Positions 50,289 to 59,875 are shown, counted from the first letter of the stretch. The stretch is 62,311 bases of DNA from an uncultured Sutterella sp. (GCA_900544255.1 UQUM01000011.1:1-62311); one strand, 5' to 3'. Notes: generated by a model from the letters alone, not told the origin. Program-made: numbers and translations.

Positions 50289-51550
50289 TGGATTCCGGTG
50301 CACAGAGTTCCATGGTGGTGGCGCTTGACATCGGAACGAGCAAGATCGCCTGCGCCGTCGCGGACGTCAACGAACGGGGTGAGCTCAAAATCGTCGGTAT
50401 CGGCAAAGTTGCGGCCAATGGGATTCAGGACGGCAGCGTTCAGGATGTGGAAAGCGCCGTGGAATCCATTCGACTGGCCAAGGAAGAAGCCGAGGCGATG
50501 AGCGGCCGTGAAATCACGATGGTATCGACGGCGCTCACGGGGAAATACCTCCATTCCGTCAACCGCGAGGGACGCCTGGTGTTGGGCGAAAACGAGGTGA
50601 CGACGGACGACGTACAGCGGGTGACGCGGCTTGCGATGGCGTTTGATCCGAAGGTGGACGGCCGAAGCGACGATGATCGGGTGGTGGCGCATATCGTGAA
50701 GGGCTATACGCTTGATAACGACAACGTCCTTATTGAAGATCCGGTCGGCATGACGGGAAGCGTCATTCGCTCGCATGTGCATTTAGCGGTGGGGAGCGAA
50801 TCGATCGTCGCGAACCTCGTCAAGTGCATCCGCCGCGTGGGATTGGACGTTGAAGCACTCATCCTGCAGCCGTGGGCGAGCGCCGCAAGTTGCGTGACGC
50901 CGACGGAAAAAGAGTTGGGCGTCATCGTGATGGATTTTGGCGCAGGTGCCATCGACCTCGTGTGCTTTGAACACAGCGAAATTGAAAAAACGCAGGTGAT
51001 TCCTGCGGGCGGTGAATTGATCCGCAGGGACATCGCCGGGGTTTTCGAGTGCTCGTTGGACGACGCCGAAGAGATCAAACGAGCTTACGGACACATCGGG
51101 CCTCGTCCGGAAGATAAGTACGAAAAAATCCGTTACACCAAAGAAGCGTCCGGGGAAAGCGCCGTGCAGACCTGCGAGTTTTTGGAAAAAATCGTGAGTA
51201 TGCGCGCGGGCGAAATCCTTCGGGTGATTAAGGAAAACTACATCGATCCGGAACGCTGGACGCAGAAAGCCGCGGCGGGCATCGTGATTACGGGAGGCAT
51301 GACGGAAATGCCGGGATTCCCCGAACTCGTACAGCGCGTAATGGGACTGCCCGTGAGAATCGGGACGCCGAGACTGCCGGGCGAACAGGCGGTAAACCTC
51401 ACCGCCGCAGAAGATTCCACCGTGACGGGGGTACTCCTCGAAACGGTCCGACGCCGGCGTTTGTCCGGTCGCATCCGCCGCAATGCGGGGCGCTTCAGCG
51501 GGTTGATGGGGGTTTTCAGGCGCGTCGTCTTCGGCGACTTTGCCGGTTGA
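50288..51550 (+). CDS. ftsA: Cell division protein FtsA
   Basis: Actin-like protein that anchors FtsZ to the membrane. 420 residues. The ATP sites are VALDIGTSKIACAVA near the start and VIVMDFGAGAIDLVCFE in the second half; GIVITGGMTEMPGFPELV is the adenosine motif. The C-terminus is a basic amphipathic helix (FSGLMGVFRRVVFGDF), the membrane target. AAAGGAG precedes the ATG. ftsZ, the usual next gene, is missing; ilvA follows 23 bp later. Confidence 0.96.
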   Translation: MDSGAQSSMVVALDIGTSKIACAVADVNERGELKIVGIGKVAANGIQDGSVQDVESAVESIRLAKEEAEAMSGREITMVSTALTGKYLHSVNREGRLVLGENEVTTDDVQRVTRLAMAFDPKVDGRSDDDRVVAHIVKGYTLDNDNVLIEDPVGMTGSVIRSHVHLAVGSESIVANLVKCIRRVGLDVEALILQPWASAASCVTPTEKELGVIVMDFGAGAIDLVCFEHSEIEKTQVIPAGGELIRRDIAGVFECSLDDAEEIKRAYGHIGPRPEDKYEKIRYTKEASGESAVQTCEFLEKIVSMRAGEILRVIKENYIDPERWTQKAAAGIVITGGMTEMPGFPELVQRVMGLPVRIGTPRLPGEQAVNLTAAEDSTVTGVLLETVRRRRLSGRIRRNAGRFSGLMGVFRRVVFGDFAG

Positions 51551-51573
51551 TTTTTTAATTTTCGGAGCATCAG

Positions 51574-53106
51574 ATGGCTCTTTCAGGACAGGATTATCTG
51601 CGCCGCATACTGACGGCGCGTGTGTACGACGTGGCGCGGGAGACGCCGTTGGATGCGGCGCCTAAATTAAGTCGGCGTTTGGGTTCCAAGGTGTTTTTAA
51701 AGCGCGAAGACACGCAGCCTGTTTTTTCCTTCAAACTGCGCGGCGCTTTCAATAAGATGGTGCATCTCACCGAAGAAGAGCGAGCCCGCGGCGTAATTTG
51801 CGCGTCGGCCGGCAATCACGCGCAGGGCGTGGCGCTGGCCGCCAAACGATTAGGGTGCCGTGCGGTGATCGTGATGCCGGTGACGGCGCCGGCGATGAAG
51901 GTGGAAGCCGTTCGGAATTTGGGCGGTGAAGTCGTCTTGGTGGGAGACAGTTTTTCCGACGCCGCGGCGCACGCCGAAAAGATGGCACAGGACGAAGGTC
52001 TCACGTTTGTGCATCCCTTTGATGATCCGTACGTGATTGCGGGGCAGGGGACGATCGCGATGGAAATTCTCCGGCAGTATCAGCCCTCGGACGGCACGCG
52101 GCCCGATGCGGTTTTCGTGCAGATCGGCGGGGGCGGCTTGGCGGCCGGCGTGTCCGTGTACCTGAAGTCCATTTATCCCGACATGAAGGTGATCGGGGTG
52201 GAAACCTCGGACAGCGACTGCATGAAGCGCTCGATTGAAGCCGGACATCCCGTGACGCTGGACGACGTCGGACTTTTTTCCGACGGGACGGCTGTGAAAC
52301 GTCCGGGGGACGAAACGTTCCGGCTCTGCCGCGAAAATCTGGACGATATCGTGCTTGTTGAGAGCGACGAAATCTGTGCGGCTATTAAGGATGTTTTTGA
52401 AGACACGCGCAGTATTGTGGAACCGTCGGGGGCGTTGTCGCTTGCGGGTTTGAAGGCTTGGGTGCGCCGCACCGGCGTCAAAAATAAGACGCTTGTGGCG
52501 ATTACGTCCGGCGCCAATATGAATTTCGACCGTTTGCGTTTCGTGAGCGAGCGTGCGGAGTCCGGCGAAGAACGCGAAGCGCTTTTCTCGGTGACGATTC
52601 CCGAAGAGCGGGGCGCGTTCCGGCGCTTCTGTGAAACGGTCGGCAACCGCAGCGTGACGGAATTCAACTACCGCATCAGCGACGATAAGACGGCCAATAT
52701 TTTCGTGGGGATTCAGACCGCAAACTCCCATGATGCCGATGAGCTCGTGAAGAACTTTGAAAAGTCGCAACTGCCGACGATCAATCTCACGCACGACGAA
52801 CTCGCCAAGCAGCACCTGCGGCACATGATCGGCGGCAAGAGTCCTTTGGCTACGGATGAGCGGCTCTACCGCTTTGAATTTCCGGAACGTCCCGGCGCAC
52901 TTTTGAAGTTTCTCTCCGCGATGTCGCCGCAGTGGAATATTTCGCTTTTCCACTACCGTAACAACGGTGCTGACTTCGGACGCGTCCTCGTGGGGATTCA
53001 GGTGCCGGGCGAAGACGACACGGCCTTTGGAGCCTTCTTAAAGACCATGGGGTACCGTTGGTGGGAGGAGACGGCAAATCCCGCCTATAAACTCTTTTTG
53101 GGTTAG
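51574..53106 (+). CDS. ilvA: Threonine ammonia-lyase, biosynthetic
   Basis: PLP enzyme that turns threonine into 2-oxobutanoate, the committed step to isoleucine. 510 residues, the long feedback-regulated form. PLP lysine in FSFKLRGAFNKMVHL, SAGNHAQGVALAAKRLG, and the glycine loop QIGGGGLAAGV; two C-terminal ACT-like domains are present (each with ERGAFRRF or ERPGALLKF). CGGAG precedes the ATG. No terminator is visible between ftsA and ilvA, so they may be co-transcribed. It converges on ilvBNC. Confidence 0.95.
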   Translation: MALSGQDYLRRILTARVYDVARETPLDAAPKLSRRLGSKVFLKREDTQPVFSFKLRGAFNKMVHLTEEERARGVICASAGNHAQGVALAAKRLGCRAVIVMPVTAPAMKVEAVRNLGGEVVLVGDSFSDAAAHAEKMAQDEGLTFVHPFDDPYVIAGQGTIAMEILRQYQPSDGTRPDAVFVQIGGGGLAAGVSVYLKSIYPDMKVIGVETSDSDCMKRSIEAGHPVTLDDVGLFSDGTAVKRPGDETFRLCRENLDDIVLVESDEICAAIKDVFEDTRSIVEPSGALSLAGLKAWVRRTGVKNKTLVAITSGANMNFDRLRFVSERAESGEEREALFSVTIPEERGAFRRFCETVGNRSVTEFNYRISDDKTANIFVGIQTANSHDADELVKNFEKSQLPTINLTHDELAKQHLRHMIGGKSPLATDERLYRFEFPERPGALLKFLSAMSPQWNISLFHYRNNGADFGRVLVGIQVPGEDDTAFGAFLKTMGYRWWEETANPAYKLFLG

Positions 53107-53121
53107 TCGCCCTTCGGCATG

Positions 53122-53160
53122 AAAAAGCCCCGGTTCCTTCTGTTGGAGTCGGGGCTTTCG
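53122..53160. terminator. Bidirectional terminator between ilvA and ilvC
   Basis: Stem AAAGCCCCG / CGGGGCTTT with a 17-base loop between the convergent genes. A-rich on the left and T-containing on the right, so it can serve both strands; the T tract is short. Confidence 0.8.
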
Positions 53161-53179
53161 ATTACGGGCGAGAGACGAA

Positions 53180-54196
53180 TCAGTTCTTCGACTTATCGAC
53201 CAAGCGATGCGCCGTGATGAAGGGCATCATCTGACGCAGTTTGGCGCCCGTCTGTTCCAGCGGGTGTTCGGCCGTGAGGCGGCGTTCGCTTCTGAGCTGC
53301 GGGTAATTCAATGCGCATTCCGTGAGGAAGCTCTTTGCGTATTCGCCGTTTTGGATTTGGCGCAGGCATTCGCGCATAGCCTTGCGGCTTTCTTCGTTGA
53401 TGACCTTGGGGCCGGTGTAGTACTGACCGTATTCGGCGTTGTTGGAGATGGAGTAATCCATCGTCGCGATACCGCCTTCGTAGATGAGATCCACGATGAG
53501 CTTCATTTCATGGCAGCACTCGAAGTAAGCCATTTCGGGGGCGTAGCCTGCTTCGACGAGCGTTTCGAAACCGGTCTTGATAAGTTGCACCAAACCGCCG
53601 CAGAGTACGGCCTGTTCGCCGAAGAGATCGGTTTCGGTTTCGGCGCGGAACGTGGTTTCGATGATGCCCGCTTTGCCGGCACCGTTGGCGCAGGCGTAGG
53701 AGAGCGCCACGTCGTGTGCGGTACCGGAAACGTCCTGATAGACGGCAATCAGCTGCGGAACGCCCTGGCCTGCGACGAAGGTGGAACGCACCGTGTGGCC
53801 GGGGGCCTTCGGGGCCACCATGATGACGTCGAGATCCTTGCGGGGTTCGACCTGACCGAAGTGGATGTTGAAGCCGTGGGCAAACGCGAGCGTCGCACCT
53901 TCGCGGATGTTGGGAAGAACCTGTTCGTTATAGACCTTGGCAATCGTTTCGTCCGGGATCAGCATCATAACGACGTCCGCGGCCTTCACGGCGTCTTCGA
54001 CCGTCGCCACGGTAAGGCCCGCAGTCTGAGCTTTTTTCCAGGAAGCGCCGTCTTTGCGGACGCCCACGACGACGTCAACGCCGGAATCGTGCAGGTTCTG
54101 AGCGTGAGCGTGGCCCTGGCTGCCGTACCCGATGATGGCGACTTTCTTCGACTTGATGAGCGAGAGGTCAGCGTCCTTATCGTAGAAAACTTTCAT
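53180..54196 (-). CDS. ilvC: Ketol-acid reductoisomerase (class I)
   Basis: NADPH- and Mg-dependent second step of the branched-chain pathway. 338 residues, class I. IGYGSQGHAHAQNLHDSG is the nucleotide loop; the Mg site is in LFGEQAVLCGGLVQLIKTGFETL-type residues, with the catalytic acidic residues in LIYEGGIATM. It is 37 bp downstream of ilvN. Confidence 0.97.
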   Translation of the reverse strand: MKVFYDKDADLSLIKSKKVAIIGYGSQGHAHAQNLHDSGVDVVVGVRKDGASWKKAQTAGLTVATVEDAVKAADVVMMLIPDETIAKVYNEQVLPNIREGATLAFAHGFNIHFGQVEPRKDLDVIMVAPKAPGHTVRSTFVAGQGVPQLIAVYQDVSGTAHDVALSYACANGAGKAGIIETTFRAETETDLFGEQAVLCGGLVQLIKTGFETLVEAGYAPEMAYFECCHEMKLIVDLIYEGGIATMDYSISNNAEYGQYYTGPKVINEESRKAMRECLRQIQNGEYAKSFLTECALNYPQLRSERRLTAEHPLEQTGAKLRQMMPFITAHRLVDKSKN

Positions 54197-54233
54197 GATG
54201 ACTCCTTGGTAAAGAGAAAATCGAAATAAAAAA

Positions 54234-54734
54234 TCAGAGACGTATCATGCGTTCACCGCGGGCGATGCCGCCTGCGCCGGTGCGCACGGTTTCAAGAATG
54301 AGACTGTGGTCGATCGCTTTCAGGAAGGCGGTGTTTTTATCCGTCGTCCCGGTGACTTCGATCGTGAAGGTTTTTTCCGTGACGTCCACGATGCGCGCTC
54401 GGAAAATTTCCGCAATACGCATCAGTTCGTCGCGGTTGCGGCCGACGGCGCGGACTTTGACGAGCATCAGTTCGCGTTCCACGTACTCGTTTTCGGTGAG
54501 ATCGAGCACCTTGATCACTTCGATGAGGCGGTTGAGGTGCTTCATGATTTGTTCGACCGTGGTCGCATCGCCGCGGCTGCCGATTGTGATGCGGGTAACC
54601 GTGGGGTTTTCCGTGGGGGCTGCGGAAATGGATTCGATGTTATAGCCGCGGGCGGCAAAAAGGCCTGCGACGTGCGCCAGGGCGCCGGACGTGTTTTCGA
54701 GCAGGATCGAGAGAATGTGACGTTCGCTGTTCAT
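54234..54734 (-). CDS. ilvN: Acetolactate synthase regulatory subunit
   Basis: Binds valine and confers feedback inhibition on the catalytic subunit. 166 residues, the longer IlvH/IlvN type. The N-terminal ACT domain has LSILLENTSGALAHVAGLF and RGYNIESISAAPTENP; a second regulatory domain follows. Its start overlaps the ilvB stop by 4 bp. Confidence 0.95.
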   Translation of the reverse strand: MNSERHILSILLENTSGALAHVAGLFAARGYNIESISAAPTENPTVTRITIGSRGDATTVEQIMKHLNRLIEVIKVLDLTENEYVERELMLVKVRAVGRNRDELMRIAEIFRARIVDVTEKTFTIEVTGTTDKNTAFLKAIDHSLILETVRTGAGGIARGERMIRL

Positions 54735-56485
54735 TTGCCGGCTCCTTCGGGCAGTACGATTTCCGTGAGACCGCGGCCCGGCCCCACCATCGGCAGCACC
54801 GGTTCCTCCGGTGCAATATGGACGTCGATAAAGACGAGTTCATCCTTGTAGCGGCCGAACGCGTCTTTGATGCACTTGTCGAGTTCGCCGTACGTGGTGG
54901 CGCGAAGTCCTACGTGACCGTAGCTTTCAACGAGTTTCACAAAGTCGGGCTGAACGTCCATCACCGATTCCGAGAGGTGTCCCTCGTAGAAGGTACGCTG
55001 CCAGAAGGCCACCATGCCGAGGTAGCCGTTGTTAAGAAGGAAAATCTTCGGCTTGAGCCCGTACTGTTTGGCGGTGGCCAATTCCTGAATGTTCATCTGG
55101 ATGGAGCCGTCCCCCGTGAAGAGGACGCTCTGCGCCTCGGGGTGCGCCACCTGAACGCCGAGGGCGGCAGGGAACCCGTATCCCATGGTGCCCAAGCCGC
55201 CGGAGGTGCACCAATGACGGGGCTTTTTAAATTTCAGGTACTGCGCGGCCCACATCTGGTGTTCGCCTACGTCGGTGGAGAAATAGGCGTCGCTGCCGGC
55301 GGCTTCAGCCACTCGTTCAATGACGGCTTGCGGCTGAATCGGGCCGGTCTTCTTGGTTTTATAGGCGAGGCACTTTTTGCTGCGCCAAAGAGTGATGTCT
55401 TTCACCCACTGCGCAGTGGCGGCCGGATCGGGGCGATCGCCCGATTCCTTTAAAAGCCGCACCATTTCGGAGAGGACTTCCCGCACGTCGCCCACGATGG
55501 GAACGTCTGTTTGGACGTTTTTCGAAATCGAACTCGGATCGACGTCCACTTGAATAATGGTACGGGACGGACGTTCAAAGTCCGAGGGTTTTCCAATCAC
55601 GCGGTCATCGAAACGAGCGCCGACGGCAAAGAGGACGTCACATTCCTGCATGGCCATGTTGGCTTCGTACGTGCCGTGCATCCCCACCATGCCGAGGCTC
55701 AAGGGGCTCGTGCCGTCAAAACCGCCGATGCCGGTGAGCGTGGTGACGACCGGATAGTTGAACGTCGCGGCGAGTTCATTCATCGCCTCGGCGCCGTCGG
55801 CGAGTACGGTGCCGCCGCCGACGTAAAAAAGCGGTTTCTTGGCGGCAAGCAAAAGTTGCAGCGCCCGTTTGATCTGGCCGGGGTGGCCCTTCACAACGGG
55901 GCGGTAGCTCACGATGTCGATGGTATCCGGGTATTCAAATGGTGCCTTGGCATCCTGGATATCTTTGGGAAGATCGACGAGAACGGGACCCGGTCGACCG
56001 CTGCGAGCGATGTAAAACGCCTCTTTCAGAATGCGCGGCAGATTTTCGATCTTTTTGACGAGGTAGTTGTGCTTCACGCAGGGGCGGGTGATGCCGACGG
56101 TATCGCATTCTTGGAAAGCATCTGAACCGATGAGGGGGGTGGCAACCTGGCCCGAAAAAACAACGAGCGGCACGGAGTCAGCGTAGGCCGTGGCGATCCC
56201 CGTGACGGCGTTGGTGGCGCCGGGGCCGGAGGTGACGACGGCAACGCCTACTTTGCCGGTGGAACGCGCGTAGGCGTCCGCCATATGCAGTGCGGCCTGT
56301 TCGTGGCGCACGAGAATGTGCTTGAAATAAGTCTGACGGTAAAAGGCGTCGTAGAGAGGAAGCACGGCGCCGCCGGGATAACCGAACACATGTTCGACGC
56401 CTTCCCGATGAAGCGCTTCAACCACCATCTGAGCGCCGGAGAGGCACTCGGGGGCGGTGTCGGAAGTCTGCACGCTGGACTGCAT
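54731..56485 (-). CDS. ilvB: Acetolactate synthase large subunit
   Basis: ThDP- and FAD-dependent catalytic subunit that forms acetolactate or acetohydroxybutanoate; the latter uses the 2-oxobutanoate made by IlvA. 584 residues. GYPGGAVLPLYDAF with the ThDP glutamate region RHEQAALHMADAYAR, FAD-region VGARFDDRVIGKP, and the ThDP motif GDGSIQMNIQELATA are present. A candidate ribosome site AAGGATC lies about 14 bases upstream of the ATG. Confidence 0.96.
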   Translation of the reverse strand: MQSSVQTSDTAPECLSGAQMVVEALHREGVEHVFGYPGGAVLPLYDAFYRQTYFKHILVRHEQAALHMADAYARSTGKVGVAVVTSGPGATNAVTGIATAYADSVPLVVFSGQVATPLIGSDAFQECDTVGITRPCVKHNYLVKKIENLPRILKEAFYIARSGRPGPVLVDLPKDIQDAKAPFEYPDTIDIVSYRPVVKGHPGQIKRALQLLLAAKKPLFYVGGGTVLADGAEAMNELAATFNYPVVTTLTGIGGFDGTSPLSLGMVGMHGTYEANMAMQECDVLFAVGARFDDRVIGKPSDFERPSRTIIQVDVDPSSISKNVQTDVPIVGDVREVLSEMVRLLKESGDRPDPAATAQWVKDITLWRSKKCLAYKTKKTGPIQPQAVIERVAEAAGSDAYFSTDVGEHQMWAAQYLKFKKPRHWCTSGGLGTMGYGFPAALGVQVAHPEAQSVLFTGDGSIQMNIQELATAKQYGLKPKIFLLNNGYLGMVAFWQRTFYEGHLSESVMDVQPDFVKLVESYGHVGLRATTYGELDKCIKDAFGRYKDELVFIDVHIAPEEPVLPMVGPGRGLTEIVLPEGAGK

Positions 56486-56760
56486 AGTGACTGGCGATCC
56501 TTTTTGTACGGTTGACGGATCAACAGAGACGACGGGAAGGTACTGAGTTTGAGTCCCCGTCCGCAGTGTCCTCTCCTTTTTTGGGGGCCGCTGCGCCAGC
56601 GAAAGTACAGATTTTCCGAACTGAGGAAAAACGCTTCCGGTAAGAAGAGTCTCTGTCGGGGGACGGTGTTTCGGGTAAGAACCGCCGTCCGATCAGAGAA
56701 ATTTACCGAAAGAAGCGAAAGTTGGTATGGGTAGAAGTACTCAGAAACAGTGAACGGCTG
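56486..56760 (-). other. Leader and promoter region of ilvBNC
   Basis: 275 bp between the EamA gene and ilvB, both on the minus strand. I see no leader peptide with clustered Ile/Val/Leu codons and no convincing terminator-antiterminator pair, only imperfect inverted repeats such as GACGG...CCGTC around 56655-56690. Promoters are expected here but no clear -35/-10 pair stands out. Confidence 0.5.
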
Positions 56761-57618
56761 TTATTTTTTTAAGTGAAGGCTGGAGTAAAGACCGGCTGAA
56801 AAAATCATCCCGATACCCGTAAGCGACAGCCAATCCAAGTGTTCGTTAAAGCAAAGCCATCCTAGAAAGACACCGAAAAATATCCCTGAAAATTCAAACA
56901 CTGCATTGAGCAATGAATGCCCGCGTGACCACGCATAAGTCCAAAGTACCTGTGCGGCAACACCGGAAGTCATGACCCCCAACAAGGGTAATGCAGTGTT
57001 TGTGGTAGGCAGATGAGCGGAATCCGGAAAGCAAAGTATCCGAAGCCCGCCGAGCACGAGGCCCGAGAGCATGAAGTAGAAAACAGCCCGTTCACTGGGT
57101 TCGCCTTGTCTGCCGAGGTCACGAAGAAACCAACTGGCCGCAGCGCCGCAGACAGCAGCTGCCAATCCGCAGAGAATGCCGACGCTGTCAATGTCTTGGG
57201 TGGCAGGTTTTGAAATCAAAAGAACGCCGGTAAAGCCAAACAAAATGGCACCGATGATCGGCCAATCGATTTTTGCACGGTGAATGATTGATGAAAGCGT
57301 AAAGAATAGACAGAAAATCAAAGGACTGGTGTAATTAATAGATTGTGCGACACTCAACGGCAACAGACCTACGGCAATGACTTCTAACGTGAAACAACAG
57401 AGGCCGGCAATGCTTCGTTTGGCATGAGACCAGGGGTGTTGAGTTGAAAAGGTGATCCCTTTTTTCAACATGACCAGCGTCAATAGAGACAGACCGAACA
57501 GGGAACGCCAAAAAACAATCTCAAACGGGTCAAAATAGCCGGTACACAGCTTTGCGGAAAGCGACATCAGCGTAAAGAGAAACGCAGAAACGAGAACCCA
57601 AAATGAAACTGACGGCAT
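56761..57618 (-). CDS. EamA/DMT-family transporter
   Basis: 285-residue membrane protein with ten predicted helices in two EamA repeats, each about 135 residues. The first has FWRSLFGLSLLTLVM and the second begins near IGAILFGFTGVLLIS; the C-terminus ends in HLKK. Similar proteins export metabolites or nucleosides; the substrate is unknown. Its base composition is visibly more A+T-rich than ilvBNC, which may mark the start of the acquired zone. Confidence 0.85.
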   Translation of the reverse strand: MPSVSFWVLVSAFLFTLMSLSAKLCTGYFDPFEIVFWRSLFGLSLLTLVMLKKGITFSTQHPWSHAKRSIAGLCCFTLEVIAVGLLPLSVAQSINYTSPLIFCLFFTLSSIIHRAKIDWPIIGAILFGFTGVLLISKPATQDIDSVGILCGLAAAVCGAAASWFLRDLGRQGEPSERAVFYFMLSGLVLGGLRILCFPDSAHLPTTNTALPLLGVMTSGVAAQVLWTYAWSRGHSLLNAVFEFSGIFFGVFLGWLCFNEHLDWLSLTGIGMIFSAGLYSSLHLKK

Positions 57619-57787
57619 ACGGAAGCTCCGGAATAATGGTGGGTGTTCGATCTGTATCGTACGACGAACTGAAAGAAAATTGGTGGAAAAGATTGAAGAA
57701 AGGTGAAAACAGAAAGACTGAGTTAAGGGTAAATACCAATGTATAAATTGCCTAAGGGAGTTCGATTAGATTTCTTTGGGTGCAATG
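57619..57787. other. Intergenic stretch before the repeat array
   Basis: About 170 bp of A+T-rich sequence with no gene seen. The presumed left end of the IS21-like element falls near 57781, where TGCAATGTCC leads into the first repeat copy. Confidence 0.4.
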
Positions 57788-58247
57788 TCCAAGAAAATCC
57801 GTGGGTGAAATCCAGACTTTCCGTGGGTAAATCCAAGGCTCCGTGGCATTCGTCAGCCATCAAAATCTAAATTCTCCGTTTTTTGATCCAGTCTTTTCGC
57901 GGACGCATCCATAATTTTCGCGCCATGATTCGGTTCTTCCGTGGCTCCGTTCATTTCTTCCGTGGCGCTATCCAAACTTTCCGTGGCTTGATTCAAAACC
58001 TCCGTTTTTGGCATTAGCGCGTGGAGAAAATCCATTATCTCCGTGGCAGCATCCAATGCTGCCGAGGGGCAATCCAATAATTCCGTGGATTCGTTCAAAG
58101 AATCCGTGGTTCAGTCCTTAAATTCCGCTTAAGAAATCTGGCACGCACGGCTGGCGGCGTCCAGAGTTTCCGCTGTGCCATCCAACGGCGATTTTCATGC
58201 CAGCTGTGCTTTGGGCACTGAAGATTTTCTAAATCTCCGTTAATTGG
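57788..58247. repeat. Array of about 18 degenerate 21-bp direct repeats
   Basis: Consensus TCCAAA-N2-TTCCGTGG-N5. Units begin at 57788, 57811, 57832, 57866, 57887, 57908, 57929, 57950, 57971, 57992, (58014, poor), 58031, 58052, 58073, 58094, 58115, 58160, 58181 and 58227. Within runs the spacing is exactly 21 bp. TCCGTGG is exact in nine of them. A further copy lies at 58331-58351 inside istA. IS21-family ends are known to carry repeated transposase-binding sites, so binding by IstA is the likeliest role, but this number of copies is unusual. Confidence 0.85.
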
Positions 58248-58270
58248 CTATTTTCAAAGGAGTACATCAT

Positions 58271-59875
58271 ATGGTGACCCTCAATATGTTAACGGAAGTG
58301 CTGCGGAGGCACGGAATTGGAGACCCTGTGTCCAAAATTTCCGTGGATCTCAAAACGCCGGAATCCACCATCCGCGACTGGTTGAAGTTCGCTCAGCAGC
58401 ACAGCTTGACCTTCACGAAAATTGCAGGCATGACGCTGAAGCAGTTCAAGGAAATCCGCGCGCAATCCTCGCAACCGTGTGCGCGGATGCTACAGCCTGA
58501 CTGGGATTACATCGTTGCGGAGTCTCGCAAGCCCGGAGTGACCTTGCAGTCCCTGTATGAGGCCTACTTCCGGACAGAGCCGGCAGAACCGCATATGAAA
58601 CGGTCGTCGTTTTATCTGAAATACAAGCAGATCAAAGAAACCGTCGACGTAGACGTGATGCGGCTTTGCCTACACAACAGTTTCCGTCCTGCGGAGGTCG
58701 TCATGATCGATTACAGCGGCGATGTCCTTAAGGGTAAGGATAAAGGCGGCCATGCTTTTAAAGGACAGGTGTTTGTGGCAGTACTGGGCTGCTCGGGTTA
58801 TATATTCTGCACGGTGACGCCGGGGCAAACACGGGCAGATTGGTTTCATGCCATGAGCGCCATGTTTTCGTTCTACGGTGGTTCCACCGAGGAATTATGG
58901 CTCGACAACTCAACGCCTCTTGTCAGAAGACCAGATCGGACAGACCCTGTTTTAACCCCTGAATTTAAAAATTTTTGCAACCATTACAGTATTGCTGCTA
59001 ATGCTGTAGCTCCTCGAGAGCCGACATATAAAGGGCTTGTAGAAAATGCTGTCAAGCAGGTTCAGAACTTTGTGTTGAAGCCCCTGGCGGGGCGGCAATT
59101 TTTCTCGATTGCAGGCATGGTGCAAGCCGTGGAGAAGCAATTGCCGACACTGAATGGCAGACCGTTAACGAACGGTAAAAAGGCTACCTGACAAAAGCGC
59201 TTTCAGAGCAGGGAAGCTGAGTACTTAAAGCCGCTGCCTTTCATTCCCTACAACACACGGCTGCAGGTGGTTGAGCGAACTGTTTTGGATGGCGACCGTA
59301 TTCGCATTGACAACCTTCGTTATGCAGTGCCTTGGGGGCATCATGGTCAAGTGCTGCTGGTGGCTATTGACGCTGGCACTCGAGCAATACGCATGTATCT
59401 CAAAGACACACGGGAATTCCTCGCGGAAACACAATTGAGAAGCCCTGAGCAAGGGGATGAACCTACCCGCTTGGAATTTGTGCCGGACGAATTACGCCCT
59501 GTCGCTATGAATCGTGAAGAACTGCTTGAATTTCTAAAAACGAAATTCGGGGAAAAAGCAATGAAGCTGGCGAGATCCTTGGCGAAGTCCAGTAACAGTA
59601 TCGCCAGCAAACACTTGAGAGGATTGCTGTCTGCGAGCAAACACTTTGAGACGGATGTTTTTGAAGAAATTTGCGAACAAGCTACTGATAGGGCTGAAAT
59701 TACTTACGCCGGATTCAAAAAAATTTGTGCCGAATTTGAAGCTGCCGGCAAGCGTAAGAAATTGATCAAGACTAAGTCCACGAAATCAAAGGGAACTCTT
59801 CCGCCCAGCAGGCGTGAGGATGTCCGGGGAGCCGACTATTTTAACGACGAAGGAGAAAATCATGAAAAAGACTGA
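58271..59875 (+). pseudogene. istA: IS21-family transposase IstA with in-frame TGA
   Basis: DDE (rve-type) transposase. Start ATG 58271 with AAAGGAG 9 bases upstream. Codon 307 (59189-59191) is TGA, and the same frame continues for 228 more codons with clear IstA character (QKRFQSREAEYLKPLPFIPY), so the full protein would be 534 residues. A single CGA-to-TGA change explains it. The catalytic residues are in the first part: D in MIDYSGD, D in LWLDNST, E in GLVENAVK. The product before the stop may still fold as a catalytic core without its C-terminal domain. Confidence 0.85.

Noticed and set aside
56486..56760. Leader-peptide attenuator of ilvBNC
   Set aside because: No short frame with clustered Ile/Val/Leu codons and no strong terminator hairpin with a T tract was seen.
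57853..58098. Minus-strand 81-codon frame with seven-residue repeats (pattern X-A-T-E-X-L-D)
   Set aside because: The heptad follows directly from the 21-bp DNA repeats. The frame starts with TTG, has a TGA five codons upstream, and no ribosome binding site. The DNA repeat explains it better than a coiled-coil protein.
57788..58247. 21-bp array as a CRISPR array
   Set aside because: Units are contiguous with no unique spacers of constant length and they diverge gradually; no cas gene.
59189..59191. TGA in istA as selenocysteine or stop-codon read-through
   Set aside because: No SECIS-like hairpin is evident just after it, the position is not a redox site, and istB is also broken.
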